Part shown: piece after piece, positions 1 to 11,501 of the stretch
Numbering within the stretch: the first letter of the stretch is position 1
Layout: the number at the start of each line of letters is the position of its first letter
Source: Humulus lupulus
Lineage: Eukaryota > Streptophyta > Magnoliopsida > Rosales > Cannabaceae
Assembly (NCBI RefSeq): GCF_963169125.1
Contig: NC_084798.1
Coordinates: forward strand, 173,381,980-173,445,979
Length of the DNA stretch: 64,000 bases
Direction: 5' to 3'
The notes under the pieces: generated by a model
Seen by the model: only the letters and a program-made list of their open reading frames with translations
What the model was told of the DNA's origin: nothing
The model's database searches: none
Position numbers and translations under genes: made by a program

Positions 1-1497
1 CATCTAGTGATACACTATGACCATAGCTATCTCAAATGCACCATTGTGGTTGACAACACCCTCCATTTTAGGTCCACCATTTGTTAGGAATATGGCAAAA
101 ATCGTAGGACATGGCCTTCCTTACGTCAGGGTGTATTCTCCCTTGGCTTTAGGCGGTCCGTAGATGAATCTAGCTTGGAAGAAGAGCCTGAACCCCTCAG
201 AACCCAGGATGTAATAATTCTAGAATCTCCCCCACCTCCAGTAGTCCAGGAGTTAGAGGTTATGCCCAGTCCGGTCCATAACCCTGAGCTGATCATAGTT
301 AATTCCTCTCCTTGCTCGGAGGGTAGGGTTCTTACTCTGTTCTTGTCATTGCATTAATTTGAATAACTATCCATTGTATCTAAATCTTCTGCTCGTTCAT
401 TTTCAAGTAAAGATATGGATTTGCCAGATGCCTCAGGTTTAAGCGGTGCCTTCAAGGCTGGCAGAGCCAGAGCTGGGCTCGTGGTGAAAAGGCCCAGGGT
501 GCCAAAGAACACATGTTTCGAACGAGTCTCCAATCAAAGACAAAGGTGCTAGTTCCACCTGGAAATAGCAACAGCACACTCAACCCCTAGCCCCGGTAAC
601 AGAAATCACAGATCGAGGCTCCTCCTCCTCTCCCTCGACATGTACCTCCTTCGATTCCTCAAGTGATCCAAGGCGAAGCTCCCTCCGCTTAGTTCCTGTT
701 CAAATCCCGGTAAAGCCACTCGAGCTAACAAGGATCCATGAAGTGTTTCAGGGGACTGTATACGAGATGGCGAGCCATATGGTGGGCCATGCGTATAGAG
801 CCAATGTCAAGGATCTTTGGGCCATGGAGGAGCGTACTACCAAAGATATCCTCGAGTCTTCTATGGGAATGAACCTCACTGTGAGCCTTTTTCATTCCTC
901 TAACATTTTTCTTTTCTTTTAATCTTTTTTTTTACTAACTTTGAATTGCCTTTTCCTTTTGCGACTTTTTCTGGCTCAACTCCATGGTATTTCTTGGGTT
1001 CGAGCTAGGAGTGACAAGCTCCAAGCCACCCTAATCGCCGCCCAAGAAAGCGAGCAGTCTGACACAACCACCCTCGTTTCCTCCTACGAGAGCAAGTGGT
1101 CTGCGAAGGCTACCCTGACTGCTTCCTAGGAGGGCGAGCAGATTGCTAAGAATCAAGTCATGGAAGTGAGTCATTGACTAGACTAGCTGCAGGTCGAGAA
1201 TGATAGCCTAAAAAAGAAGCTTGGAAAGGTTGAGGCCAAAGCCAAGGAGGAGGCCGAGAGGGCGAGGTTGAAGATTGCGGAGCTGTCGAACTCAATGGAG
1301 GAGATGCTTTACCTGTGTTGGGCTTTCAACCAGGACGGGAATTTCACCTTCATGCAGTAAGGGTTTTGGGAAACTTATCTTGCCAAATTCAAGATTCAAT
1401 TCTCACAGGAACTCTCTGTGACCATCGAGGCTTCTGATGCTGCTGAAGGGGATGGCGAGAAAGTGACATCCTCCGAAAAAGTCGATGGAGCTCAATG
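1..1497 (+). pseudogene. Antisense ORF (aORF) of element B/E, 5'-partial, decayed, three exons
   Basis: The function is unknown; related antisense ORFs are known from Tat-lineage elements. Exon 1 runs from before the window to 322, ending in codons for S-E then one base of the next codon, with intron 323-412 starting GTAGGG and ending AAAG. Exon 2 (413-880) opens in frame with a short D-M-D-L-P stretch and contains the V-V-K-R-P-R motif shared with C and D. It ends before a GTGAGC donor at 881. Exon 3 starts near 970, where the acceptor is no longer clean, and encodes a coiled-coil-like region ending with an N-Q-D-G-N-F motif seen in the D copy. In-frame stops at 85-87, 1127-1129 and 1358-1360 show decay. 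The final stop is at 1495-1497. Confidence 0.6.
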
Positions 1498-1820
1498 ATT
1501 CCTTTTCTTTATTTTTTATTTTGTAACTAAGTCTTTCGGATTAAAATAATCTCCTTTAGGCTAAGGTTAAGGATTTTTTTCTCCTCGAGATAATTATATG
1601 CTTTTGAATACATATTTAATTTGTGATCTATTCGTGTTCCCCTTAGTCTATTGTTTTCTCATGTTTGTGAATTCTGAATTCTTGTACACTTGAAATCCTA
1701 GGGGTAGTCTTTAGATCGCAATCATTTTTTGATAGCTTGACTAATTAATTTTAGTTATATCCAAAATTTTGTCTTCCTATTTGCATTATACCTGTTAGGA
1801 ACCAGGCCTCGGTCCTAGTC

Positions 1821-1825
1821 GTGTC
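1821..1825. repeat. Target-site duplication GTGTC, left copy
   Basis: Five bases immediately left of the copia 5' LTR; the matching copy is 33589-33593. Confidence 0.95.
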
Positions 1826-2184
1826 TGTTATATTATTTTATAATATAATGTAAAATTATATTATATTATAATATAATGTTTTAGATTAAATAAATGTGAC
1901 AAAGTGTGTCACATATTGTAACATATAATAGAGAGTTACAATATTTAGATATATGAGACATATCCAAATAATGTAACATATTTGGTGTTACAAATTTGTA
2001 ACCTCCAAATATTACCCTTTATTGTGTAAATTGTTGTTACACAATATTGAGACGAATTTCAAAAAGCCATATGTGATATGGCTGTTAGAGATATGATTTT
2101 AACCCCAATAATGTGTTTTGGGAGTTACAAAATCATTTGGGAGGGTTTGGAACCGTTTGGAAAAACAGCACAATTTTTGTGCTG

Positions 2185-2280
2185 AAATTGGTCAGTGGCC
2201 GCGGCCTGTGGGACAAAGACCAATGGTCGTGGCCACCATTGTCTCTGGCCGCGGCCACAGGCCAAAAAACTGACCAATTT
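2185..2280. repeat. GC-rich inverted repeat in the copia LTR
   Basis: Arms AAATTGGTCAGT (2185-2196) and ACTGACCAATTT (2269-2280) flank two copies of GGCCGCGGCC. The same structure, about 30 bp shorter in the loop, occurs in the 3' LTR at 32822-32895. It lies about 150 bp upstream of the LTR TATA box. Confidence 0.8.
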
Positions 2281-2425
2281 TCAGTTTTTTCAATATTTGT
2301 TGAACGGCTCAAAAAACCCAAATAACTCCCAAATCTCTTTTTTAATTCCATATTAATCCAATTAAACATTGGTAACAGCCATGGGGGTTGGTGGAATTTG
2401 AAATTCAAAGGGTGTCTCTAAACTC

Positions 2426-2433
2426 TATAAATA
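2426..2433 (+). promoter_or_regulatory. TATA box of the copia 5' LTR
   Basis: TATAAATA in the LTR, conserved at 33041-33048 in the 3' LTR. It is the likely core promoter at the U3/R border. Confidence 0.7.
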
Positions 2434-2725
2434 GGAGCCTATAGCTCACTTGTAAGATACAACTTTTTCTATCCACTAGAGCACTTGGCTAGAAACACCT
2501 TGAGGCTTGATAATTTCATAAATCTTTTCCAATATTTGAGAGAGCTCCCTTAGTGCTCGAGTTAGGGGGAAATAAGCTTTTGGACAAAGGTTTTAAACCA
2601 TGTTCAAGTTGGTGATCCCCAATCCTCTTCACTTAGGTTGTGTAAGTGAGATTTTGATTGTGTTTCTGTTCTTCCTTTTATTCTATTGTTCTATTTACTT
2701 GTATATTTTGTTTAAGAGTTATAAT

Positions 2726-2730
2726 CTTTT
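2726..2730. repeat. Target-site duplication CTTTT, left copy (element A)
   Basis: Repeated at 28662-28666 just after A. The uninterrupted target is visible in the copia 3' LTR near 33361, where the two flanks are joined. Confidence 0.95.
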
Positions 2731-3823
2731 TGTTATCCCAAAAATTTGAAAAGAATGACGTGGCAGTAAAATTGGCACATGGCATGAGTTAGTGGGGTGA
2801 TCTGGCTTAGTAATGGCCAATACATCAGTTAAGGAATTGGACAGATAGTCAAGCCAAATACACCCGACCGAAGAGAATATTTGGACTGGGGGTTGCTTGG
2901 CTCAGACCTCAGTTTGAAGACCCTAATAATTGAATTGGAGCAGAGTCCAAGAAGTTGAAGGGGAGGTTTGGATTTTGGTTCAGAGTATAAAAGCAATAGG
3001 TCCGATCGGACCTAAGCTTAGGGGACCTCTTGTTAAGTTTGGCTCGAGTGTGTTCAAAGAGTGACCAAGGCTCAAGTTTTACTCAAGGGGAAAGCCACAT
3101 AATGGCCGATCGGGTATGTTGAAGAAGAGGTATACTTGGGCTTGAACAAGGAGAGAAGGAGGAGGAGAGTATACCTCGGACCACCTTGGTCCGAGGAGAA
3201 TATGTTGAAGTCCGATCGGGCTTTGGTTGAAAAGGAGAGGCTCGGACCATTTTTGGTCCGAGGAGAATGGAACTATGTCCGATCGGACATACTCATAAGA
3301 GAGGTACCTTGGACCATTTGGGTCCAAGGTGATGGTGTGTAAAAGAAGGCTCGGACCATTCTGGTCCGAGGAGAAGAGTCCAAGGTCCGATCGGACCTTG
3401 GTTGAATGAAGAAAGGCTCGGACCATGTTGGTCCGAGGAGAAGAAAGTTGTGTCCGATCGGACATGATGCTTATGGGGTGCTTTGGACCATTTTCGTCCG
3501 AGGAGAGGAGCATTGTGCCCGATCGAACAAGATGCCTATGGGAGTGCCTTGGACCATCTTGCTCCGAGGAGATGGCAAGAAGAGATGGCTCGGACCACCT
3601 TGGTCCGAGGAGGAAAGTGCAAGGTCCGATCGGACCTTGACTGAAGGAGCTAAATAGGGTGGTTTGAACCACCTTAAGCCAAAGAAGACAACCATTGTGT
3701 CCGATCGGACACAATGAAGGGGGATGCCTCGAATCTGCCCGAAGTAAGAAGCAAAGTAAGTACCCTCGGACCACCTTGGTCCGAGGAGAGCTAAATGTAC
3801 ATGACCTTTGGTCCGAGGAGAGC
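2731..3823 (+). repeat. Element A 5' LTR, first part (interrupted)
   Basis: Matches 27050 onward with scattered substitutions. It is about 60 bp longer than the 3' copy because it carries one more unit of the CCGATCGG palindrome array. It is interrupted after AGAGC at 3823 by Athila and resumes at 16613. Confidence 0.95.
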
Positions 3824-3830
3824 TGATAGC
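3000..3830. repeat. Array of palindromes in the A LTR
   Basis: GGTCCGATCGGACC-type palindromes recur at about 3000, 3211, 3279, 3385, 3453, 3625 and 3701. They alternate with inverted repeats of the form CTCGGACCA-N-TGGTCCGAG at about 3176, 3241, 3350, 3417, 3591 and 3765. Spacing is roughly 40-70 bp. Because most units are near-palindromic, both strands stay open for long stretches without being genes. Confidence 0.85.
3819..3823. repeat. Target-site duplication AGAGC, left copy (Athila)
   Basis: Repeated at 16608-16612. The uninterrupted sequence is present once in A's 3' LTR near 28074. Confidence 0.97.
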
Positions 3831-5243
3831 TCTATATTTTAGAGCTATTAATTGAGCTTTTGGACTTAAAAAGTTAGGTGAAATTGAGTGTTTGTGCTGT
3901 TATTGTGTGGTTTTAGTCACTTTGTCTCTTAACTTTGTTTGCGTAATTTGTTTTAATTAATGATAACTCTTGTGGAAAATAATGGAATTATGTTCTAAAA
4001 ATGTGGTATTTATTTTGAAGGCATAGCAAGAGGGTGCTTGGAAAGCTTAGTGAAGCATGTGGAAGGAAATCATATTAGAGCTGAAATTCTGGCTGTTGTT
4101 GCAACATCAGTCAACTTTGCTGCAGCAAAGTATGGACAGTCAGCAGCATAAAATCTGTACACTTGGCATGTACTTAGATGAGGTGGAAAGGTGTTGCAAC
4201 TTCTGAAAAGGAACAGAATTTTGTCCCCCACGTATAGAGAGAGAAGGAGTGTACCAGCCGCCCAAGCTCCATTGAAGGGGTTTTCTCTGAATTTCTTTGA
4301 GCTGAATCATCAAGAAGAGAAGAGGAAAGAGAAGGAAGCTAGAAGAAGAAGAGGATTAAGAGTTAGAAGACAAGAAGAGAATATCTCTATCAATTTGGCT
4401 TGTTTTTCTAAACTCTACTTTCATATAATTTATTTTCTTTTTCTCTTTCCTTAAACTCTTGAGATAATGCTGAATATTTATTGTGGTGATTTGGGTATTT
4501 TTACTATGACTTAAGTTATTTGTGTTAGGGGTATTGATGAACCCTAATTTGCAATTGCCCCCAAAGTGTTGACTATTTTATGAAATTTTTCTCTTGTTCA
4601 ATTAAGCTATTTTTATTGTGCAAATCTCTTGCTTGAGAATGATCAACTTATGTGAGAGACAAGCTAGTTTTAATTCCGGAAGGGTAAAAATTAGTGGAAA
4701 TGCTTGATTGATGCATGTTGGTACTTTTGTATTGATTAGTGAATAACTTAGGAATATTTTATTCACCTTGCAAACTTGAAGGATTGATGTTAGGAATTAT
4801 GTTCTTGAAATTAAATTTAGCATAGGAATATGCGAATCTAATTGATGGAATTTTAACATGAGCATTTGGAAAAATGGCATGTGCATTAAATTGGAAATCC
4901 TAGTTACAAGAGAACTTTGCGATGAACTTTGTTGCAACATCAGGGGCAAGACTACAAATTAGGGGGATTTGATATGCCTAACTTTTATCATCATAGTAAT
5001 CGCAATTTTTCATTTTCCAGCTTTATTGTTAACCGCTTAAATTAATTATTTAATTCTTTTTGTCCATTAGTTTAATTGATTAGTCATAAAAAAAAGGGAT
5101 AGTTAATTGCACCCCAAATTGTTTGATGATGATTTTTACAATATTTTTTTAGCAATCCTTGAGGAGACGATAAAAATTACTTTCATTATATTACTTGTTC
5201 AACGATTGTGTACACTTGCACACACTTAGGAAAATCCGCAACA
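3824..5243 (+). repeat. Athila 5' LTR
   Basis: It starts TGATAGCTC and ends CGCAACA. Compared with the 3' LTR it lacks 76 bp near 4243, where a GAGAGAGAAGGAG repeat flanks the extra sequence in the 3' copy. It contains the palindromes TTTGCTGCAGCAAA and TGTTGCAACA, which also make up the tandem repeat at 11158. Confidence 0.96.
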
Positions 5244-5249
5244 AGTTTT

Positions 5250-5267
5250 TGGCGCCGTTGCCGGGGA
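5250..5267 (+). other. Primer-binding site, tRNA-Asp(GUC)
   Basis: TGGCGCCGTTGCCGGGGA, starting six bases after the LTR, is the exact complement of the 18-nt 3' end of plant tRNA-Asp including CCA. Athila elements typically use this primer. Confidence 0.93.
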
Positions 5268-5377
5268 TTGCTTAAAGTCAATTATTGTAAAGTTGATTAT
5301 CTTGCAATTTGGTTTAATTTTTCTTTCTTTTGTGCTAACTTGGGTGATTCTCGTGCATTTTCAGGTTTATACAGTGT

Positions 5378-8300
5378 ATGAACGAGAATCAAGACCCTGA
5401 ACTACTTCCCATTGATCTAGAAATTGAGCGCACTTTTAGAAGAAGGCGAAGAATACAAAAGTCAAAAAGGGAAGTAGTAGTGATGGATGCTGAGCAAGGA
5501 GCTCAACAGGGAGCCGCCCAGACGGTAGCTCCTCTACCAAGAGTCGCTCATGATCCTCCAGTAAATACAACAGGAGTTGCTCAAGGGGGAGTAGCTGCCA
5601 ACAATGGGAAAAATGCAGTTATTGTGGCTGATGACAGAGATCGTGCTATCAGGCAATATGCTCTCCCCCTCTTCAATGAGCTCAATCCAGGCATCGTCAG
5701 ACCAGAAATTCAGGCAGCCCAGTTTGAATTGAAGCCAGTCATGTTCCAAATGCTTCAAAATGTGGGTCAGTTTAGTGGGATGCCAACAGAGGATCCCCAC
5801 CTTCACCTTCGCTTGTTCATTGAAGTAAGTGACTCTTTCAAGCTGCCTGGAGTGACAAAGGATGCTTTGAGACTAAAGTTGTTCCCATACTCCTTGAGAG
5901 ACAGAGCCAGAGCTTGGTTGAACTCTTTGCCTTCTGATTCTGTGAGTACTTGGCAAGAGTTGGCTGAGCGGTTTCTGATGAAGTATTTTCCCCCCACTAA
6001 AAATGCCAAGCTCCGCAATGAGATTACTTCATTTCAGCAACTTGATGAAGAATCTTTATATGAGGCATGGGAGCGGTTTAAGGAGTTGTTGCGCAAATGC
6101 CCTCATCATGGCATTCCTCATTGCATCCAGATGGAGACATTTTATAATGGTCTGAATGCCCACACTAGAATGGTGGTTGATGCTTCAGCGAATGGGGCTC
6201 TTCTTGCTAAGTCCTATAATGAGGCATATGAGATACTTGAGAGGATATCCAACAACAATTATCAGTGGCCCACTTCTAGATTGTCTACAGGTAGAAAGGT
6301 GGCTGGTATTCATGATGTAGATGCCATCACTTCTTTGGCAGCCCAAGTCTCCTCTATTTCTAATATGCTCAAGACAATGAATATGGGAATGAATCAGTCA
6401 ATGGGGCAGCCCATGGGGACACAAATGGGGCATTTGGAGAACATTTCATGTGTGTATTGTGGTGAGGGTCATACTTTTGATAACTGTCCTTCTAATCCGG
6501 CAGCTGTATGTTATATGGGGAACCAAAATAGGAATGGCCCTTATTCTAATTCCTACAACCCATCATGGAGGCAACACCCTAATTTTTCATGGAGTAATCA
6601 AGGAACTGGCCCTAGTAATCCTTCAATGCCTCCAAGACCAAATTTTCCACCGGGTTACCCCCCTCAAGCTCCACAACAAAGACCACAACAACAGACAATG
6701 CAATCTAGCTCTCTTGAGAGCATGTTGAAGGAATATATAGTGAAGAATGAAGCCATGATTCAGAGCCAAACGGCTTCATTGAGGAACTTAGAAAATCAAG
6801 TTGGGCAACTAGCTAATGAGCTCAGAAATAGACCCCACGGTACACTGCCAAGTGATACCGAGAATCCAAGGAATATGGGGAAGGAACATTGTAAAGCTGT
6901 CACTTTGAGGAGTGGAAAGGAGTTGGAGAAGGACAAGACCGAGTCTGGGCATGAGGGTGAGCCCTCTTCAATCCAAATAAATGAGGAGTTCCAAAAAGAT
7001 GTTGAACTTCCTAGTGCACAAAAATCTGCCTCTGCCCATGATCCTGCAGGGATACCGCAGCATTGTCAACCAGCAAGCTCAATTTCAAAGAAACCACCTC
7101 CATTTCCTCAACGTTTTCAGAAGCAGAAGTTGGATTCTCAATTCAAGAAGTTTCTAGATATGTTGAAGCAGTTGCATATCAACATCCCACTGGTAGAGGC
7201 ACTTGAGCAAATGCCTAACTATGTAAAATTCATGAAAGATATTCTTACAAGGAAGAGAAGGTTAGGAGAATTTGAGACAGTGGCCCTTACCAAGGAATGT
7301 AGCTCATTCTTGCAAAACAAGCTACCACCGAAGATGAAAGATCCTGGGAGTTTCACCATTCCATGTACCATTGGTAATTCTTATTATGGCATGGCATTAT
7401 GTGACTTGGGTGCTAGTATAAATCTGATGCCTATGTCTGTGTATAGACAATTGGGGATTGGTGAGGTCCGACCTACCACAGTGACCCTACAACTTGCAGA
7501 TAGATCTCTTGCTTATCCAGATGGGAAGATTGAGGATGTCTTGGTAAAAGTTGATAAGTTCATTTTCCCAGTTGATTTCATTGTGTTGGATTATGAGGCA
7601 GACAGGGAGGTACCAATCATTCTAGGGAGGCCTTTTCTAGCTACTGGTAGAACTTTGATTGATGTGCAGAAGGGTGAACTTACTATGAGGGTTCAAAATG
7701 AGCAGGTGACTTTCAATGTTTTCAAGGCTATGAGATTTCCAGATGAGGTCGAAGAGTGTTCTGTGGTTTCAGTGGTAGATTCTTTGGCTTCAAAGGAATT
7801 AGAAAACAATTTTGATGATCCTCTAGAGAGACTCTTGATGTTTGATTCACATGCAGAGGATGAGGATGAATACTTGGCTTGGCTAGAAGCTAGCTCACAA
7901 GGATTGCATACAAGAAAGCATTTTGAATCTTTGGAGCTCTCCTCAAGGTCTTTTGCAGCCCCTAAACCATCAGTGGAAGAGCCTCCGGAGTTGGAATTAA
8001 AAGCTTTACCATCACACTTAAGATATGCTTATTTGGGTAAGTCTTCCACCTTACCTGTGATTGTTTCAGCTGAGTTAAGTATGGAGCAAGAAGAAAAGTT
8101 GCTAGATGTATTGAGAAAGTTCAAGAAGGCCATTGGGTGGACCATTGCAGACATAAAGGGCATTAGTCCTTCTCTATGCATGCATAAGATTCTGTTAGAA
8201 AACAATGAAAAAGGGTCTATTGAAGGGCAAAGAAGACTAAATCCTATCATGAAAGAAGTGGTGAAAAAGGAGATTATCAAGTGGCTCGATGCAGGTATTA

Positions 8301-10894
8301 TTTATCCCATCTCTGACAGCTCATGGGTCAGTCCTGTCCAGTGTGTACCAAAGAAAGGTGGGATTACAGTAGTGGAAAATGAAGACAATGAGCTGATTCC
8401 TACTAGAACCGTTACAGGGTGGCGAATTTGCATGGACTATAGAAAATTGAACAAGGCTACTCGAAAAGATCACTTCCCTCTTCCCTTCATTGATCAGATG
8501 TTGGACAGACTTGCAGGGAGAGAGTACTATTGTTTTCTAGATGGATACTCTGGTTACAATCAGATTGCAATCGCTCCAGAGGATCAGCACAAGACAACTT
8601 TCACTTGTCCCTACGGTACTTTCGCATTTCGGAGGATGCCTTTTGGTCTATGTAACGCACCTGCCACATTTCAGAGATGTATGATGGCTATTTTCACTGA
8701 CATGGTGGAGCAGTTCTTAGAAGTATTCATGGATGATTTCTCTGTTTTCGGTGATTCATATGACGAGTGCTTGAGCAACTTGGCTAAGGTTTTACAAAGA
8801 TGTGAAGAAACAAACCTTGTTCTTAATTGGGAAAAATGCCATTTTATGGTTAAGGAAGGTATTGTTTTGGGTCACAAGATATCAAGGCAAGGAATTGAAG
8901 TTGACCGAGCTAAGATTGAAGTTATTGAGAAGCTCCCTCCTCCCACTTCGGTGAAGCATATTAGAAGTTTTCTTGGGCATGTCGGATTCTATAGGCGATT
9001 CATAAAAGATTTCTCCAAGGTTTCTAAGCCTCTTTGCAACCTATTGGAGAAAGAGGCGCCATTCCACTTTGATGAAGCATGTTTGAAAGCCTTTGAAGAG
9101 TTGAAAGAGAGATTGATTTCAGCACCAATAATTGTAGCTCCAGATTGGGACTTGCCTTTTGAATTAATGTGTGACGCTAGCGACTATGCAGTGGGAGTTG
9201 TTATGGGGCAGCGAAGAAGCAAGATATTTCACTCCATTTATTATGCTAGCCGCACTTTGACAGGTGCTCAACTTAATTACACAGTGACGGAAAAGGAACT
9301 CTTGGCTATTGTCTTTGCCTTTGACAAGTTTCGGGCTTATTTGGTGGGCACCAAAGTAATAGTCTACACAAATCACTCCGCTATAAAGTACTTGATTGAG
9401 AAAAAGGATGCCAAGCCTCGTTTAATTAGATGGGTGCTCTTACTCCAAGAGTTTGATGTGGAAATTCAAGATAGAAAGGGAGTCGAGAATCAAGTGGCGG
9501 ATCATTTGTCAAGAGTGGAAGGTGAAAAAGGATCCAGTGTTCAAGTGCCCATCAAAGAGACATTCCCAGATGAGCAATTGTTTGAGGTCAACCACTCTCA
9601 TGTTGTTCCTTGGTTTGCGGATTTTGCTAATTACTTGGTTAGTGGATTGTTGCCTCCGGATTTGACAAGCCAACAAAAGAAGAAGTTTTTGCATGACGTG
9701 AGGCATTATTTTTGGGAAGAGCCATTCTTGTTCAAACAATGTGCTGACCACATGATTAGAAGGTGTGTTTCCGAGCAAGAGATGGAGGATATTCTGCATC
9801 ATTGTCACTCTTCACCTTGTGGTGGTCATTTTGGGGGATCGCGCACCGCATCTAAGGTACTTCAGTGTGGATTCTTTTGGCCTTCCTTATTCAAAGATGC
9901 CCATGCTTTTGTGTTGAGATGTGATCGATGCCAAAGGGTTGGTAATATTTCCAGAAGGAATGAGATGCCCTTAACTAATGTTCTTGAAGTTGAATTTTTC
10001 GATGTGTGGGGTATCGATTTTATGGGCCCTTTCCCTCCATCTTATGGCGACTTGTACATTTTGGTAGCTGTGGATTACGTTTCAAAATGGGTGGAAGCAA
10101 TTGCCTCTCCCACTAATGATGCTAAAGTTGTCATGAGATTCTTACAGAAGAATGTTTTCACTCGTTTTGGCACTCCAAGGGCAATCATTAGCGATGAGGG
10201 GACCCATTTCGTGAACAAAGTGTTGGCTAGCTTATTGGCTAAATACAATGTGAGGCACAAGATAGCTACTGCTTACCATCCCCAAACTAATGGGCAAGCT
10301 GAGTTGTCTAATAGAGAGATAAAAGGTGTCCTTGAGAAAGTGGTGAGTCCCAACCGCAAGGATTGGTCCAAGAGATTAGATGACGCATTGTGGGCTTATA
10401 GAACAGCTTTCAAGACCCCATTGGGGATGTCACCATATCGGTTGGTATTTGGAAAAGCATGTCACCTGCCAGTGGAACTTGAGCACCGTGCTTATTGGGC
10501 TATTCAAACACTCAACATGGACTTGCAACTTGCAGGAGAAAAGAGAATGTTGCAGTTAAACGAATTGGAAGAGATGCGATTATTCTCTTATGAAAATGCC
10601 AAACTTTACAAGGAGAAAACAAAAAGGTGGCATGACAAGCATATTCAGCCAAGGGTGTTCGAAGAAGGCCAGCGAGTTTTGTTGTTTAACTCGCGTTTGA
10701 AACTATTCCCAGGCAAGCTCAAGTCAAGATGGTCAGGCCCATTCTTGGTGGTTAAAGTGCATCCTTATGGAGCAGTGGAATTGCGTGAAGAAGGCTCCAG
10801 AAGGGAATTCAAGGTTAATGGCCAAAGGATCAAGCATTATTGGGGGGGTGAGGTTGAGCGAAACAAGTGCTCAATCTCCTTGGAGGATCCTTGA
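5378..10894 (+). CDS. gag-pol: Athila Gag-Pol polyprotein, intact
   Basis: This single ORF of 1838 residues is uninterrupted. Gag occupies about residues 100-330, with a CX2CX3HX4C zinc knuckle near 357. The aspartic protease motif DLGAS lies near 674. RT spans about 970-1180 with the catalytic FMDD near 1117. RNase H starts around 1255. The integrase zinc finger (H, H, CDRCQ) lies near 1473-1520 and the DDE core follows, with D in VAVDY, D in ISDEG and E in QAELSN. The start at 5378 follows about 110 bp of leader after the primer site, and the next residues are acidic then strongly Arg-rich. The product acts in virus-like particles and in chromosomal integration. No stop or frameshift is visible, so this is the only plausibly functional pol in the window. 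Confidence 0.97.
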   Translation: MNENQDPELLPIDLEIERTFRRRRRIQKSKREVVVMDAEQGAQQGAAQTVAPLPRVAHDPPVNTTGVAQGGVAANNGKNAVIVADDRDRAIRQYALPLFNELNPGIVRPEIQAAQFELKPVMFQMLQNVGQFSGMPTEDPHLHLRLFIEVSDSFKLPGVTKDALRLKLFPYSLRDRARAWLNSLPSDSVSTWQELAERFLMKYFPPTKNAKLRNEITSFQQLDEESLYEAWERFKELLRKCPHHGIPHCIQMETFYNGLNAHTRMVVDASANGALLAKSYNEAYEILERISNNNYQWPTSRLSTGRKVAGIHDVDAITSLAAQVSSISNMLKTMNMGMNQSMGQPMGTQMGHLENISCVYCGEGHTFDNCPSNPAAVCYMGNQNRNGPYSNSYNPSWRQHPNFSWSNQGTGPSNPSMPPRPNFPPGYPPQAPQQRPQQQTMQSSSLESMLKEYIVKNEAMIQSQTASLRNLENQVGQLANELRNRPHGTLPSDTENPRNMGKEHCKAVTLRSGKELEKDKTESGHEGEPSSIQINEEFQKDVELPSAQKSASAHDPAGIPQHCQPASSISKKPPPFPQRFQKQKLDSQFKKFLDMLKQLHINIPLVEALEQMPNYVKFMKDILTRKRRLGEFETVALTKECSSFLQNKLPPKMKDPGSFTIPCTIGNSYYGMALCDLGASINLMPMSVYRQLGIGEVRPTTVTLQLADRSLAYPDGKIEDVLVKVDKFIFPVDFIVLDYEADREVPIILGRPFLATGRTLIDVQKGELTMRVQNEQVTFNVFKAMRFPDEVEECSVVSVVDSLASKELENNFDDPLERLLMFDSHAEDEDEYLAWLEASSQGLHTRKHFESLELSSRSFAAPKPSVEEPPELELKALPSHLRYAYLGKSSTLPVIVSAELSMEQEEKLLDVLRKFKKAIGWTIADIKGISPSLCMHKILLENNEKGSIEGQRRLNPIMKEVVKKEIIKWLDAGIIYPISDSSWVSPVQCVPKKGGITVVENEDNELIPTRTVTGWRICMDYRKLNKATRKDHFPLPFIDQMLDRLAGREYYCFLDGYSGYNQIAIAPEDQHKTTFTCPYGTFAFRRMPFGLCNAPATFQRCMMAIFTDMVEQFLEVFMDDFSVFGDSYDECLSNLAKVLQRCEETNLVLNWEKCHFMVKEGIVLGHKISRQGIEVDRAKIEVIEKLPPPTSVKHIRSFLGHVGFYRRFIKDFSKVSKPLCNLLEKEAPFHFDEACLKAFEELKERLISAPIIVAPDWDLPFELMCDASDYAVGVVMGQRRSKIFHSIYYASRTLTGAQLNYTVTEKELLAIVFAFDKFRAYLVGTKVIVYTNHSAIKYLIEKKDAKPRLIRWVLLLQEFDVEIQDRKGVENQVADHLSRVEGEKGSSVQVPIKETFPDEQLFEVNHSHVVPWFADFANYLVSGLLPPDLTSQQKKKFLHDVRHYFWEEPFLFKQCADHMIRRCVSEQEMEDILHHCHSSPCGGHFGGSRTASKVLQCGFFWPSLFKDAHAFVLRCDRCQRVGNISRRNEMPLTNVLEVEFFDVWGIDFMGPFPPSYGDLYILVAVDYVSKWVEAIASPTNDAKVVMRFLQKNVFTRFGTPRAIISDEGTHFVNKVLASLLAKYNVRHKIATAYHPQTNGQAELSNREIKGVLEKVVSPNRKDWSKRLDDALWAYRTAFKTPLGMSPYRLVFGKACHLPVELEHRAYWAIQTLNMDLQLAGEKRMLQLNELEEMRLFSYENAKLYKEKTKRWHDKHIQPRVFEEGQRVLLFNSRLKLFPGKLKSRWSGPFLVVKVHPYGAVELREEGSRREFKVNGQRIKHYWGGEVERNKCSISLEDP

Positions 10895-11157
10895 AGAATA
10901 TGTAAAAACTCGGGTTGCTGTGGAACTTTGAAGATTTAATTGTAGAGCAACCCAAGTTTTATTTAGATGTATACTATATATATATATAAATAAATAAATA
11001 AAAAAAAAAGGGGGGGGGGGGAGAAGACAAGAAATATATTTCTTTGGAACATCGGATTTTGATGGTTTAATGTGCTTATGGGTGTAGAAAAAAAAAAAAA
11101 AAGAGGAATTGAAAAGGGGTTGAAAAGTTGGAGTAATGTAGCATCATATTGGGCTTG
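10895..11157. other. Athila spacer after pol
   Basis: No gene seen. It holds a short A-rich then G-rich run near 10999-11022 and a poly-A stretch near 11089-11102. Confidence 0.6.
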
Positions 11158-11480
11158 CTCTCTGACTTGGCTGTTGCTGCAGCAAAGTTCCATGTTGTTG
11201 CAACATCGAAATTCAGGATGCTCTCTGACTTGCCGTTGCTGCAGCAAAGTTCCATGATGTTGCAACATCGAAATTCAGGATGCTCTCTGACTTGCCGTTG
11301 CTGCAGCAAAGTTCCATGATGTTGCAACATCGAAATTCAGGATGCTCTCTGACTTGCCGTTGCTGCAGCAAAGTTCCTTGATGTTGCAACATCAGCATTA
11401 AAACAAAACACATTTTTAGTCTTGCTCTCTGACTTAACTTTGCTGCAGCAAAGTTGTATGATGTTGCAACAAAGTTGTTC
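11158..11480. repeat. 62-bp tandem repeat with two palindromes
   Basis: Units start at 11158, 11221, 11283 and 11345, with a diverged fifth at 11425. Each unit contains TTGCTGCAGCAA and a palindrome close to ATGTTGCAACAT. The same two motifs occur once in each Athila LTR near 4094-4130 and 15381-15418. Open frames on either strand here reflect the repeat length, not coding. Confidence 0.92.
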
Positions 11481-11501
11481 AAAGACCCATAGAGTAAAAA
11501 T

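Larger units (their letters stand above)
1..1825 (-). mobile_element. B/E Tat-lineage LTR retrotransposon, 3' portion (fragment 1)
   Basis: This is the left-most piece of a degraded Ty3/gypsy element whose pol is on the minus strand and whose antisense ORF is therefore on the plus strand. The piece ends exactly where the copia element begins, and the sequence resumes at 33589 after a GTGTC duplication. Its 3' LTR must lie left of the window. Positions 1498-1825 hold no gene; this is AT-rich spacer between the antisense ORF and pol. Assignment to Tat is inferred from the pol fragments of the same element and from antisense-ORF similarity to A, C and D. Confidence 0.8.
1826..2730 (+). repeat. 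Copia 5' LTR, first part (interrupted)
   Basis: Matches the 3' LTR from its first base, including an AT-rich start, a GC-rich palindromic stretch and a TATA box. It is cut at 2730 by insertion of element A after the target CTTTT and continues at 28667. Confidence 0.95.

Noticed and set aside
3079..3774. Minus-strand open frame of 231 codons in the A LTR, and overlapping plus-strand frames
   Set aside because: It is an effect of the near-palindromic repeat units, which lack stop codons on both strands. The protein is a repeated low-information pattern and its counterpart in the other LTR has a different length.
4191..4454. Plus-strand ORF in the Athila LTR (also at 15479-15817)
   Set aside because: It lies in the LTR, is basic and low in complexity, and differs in length between LTRs. 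No domain is recognisable.
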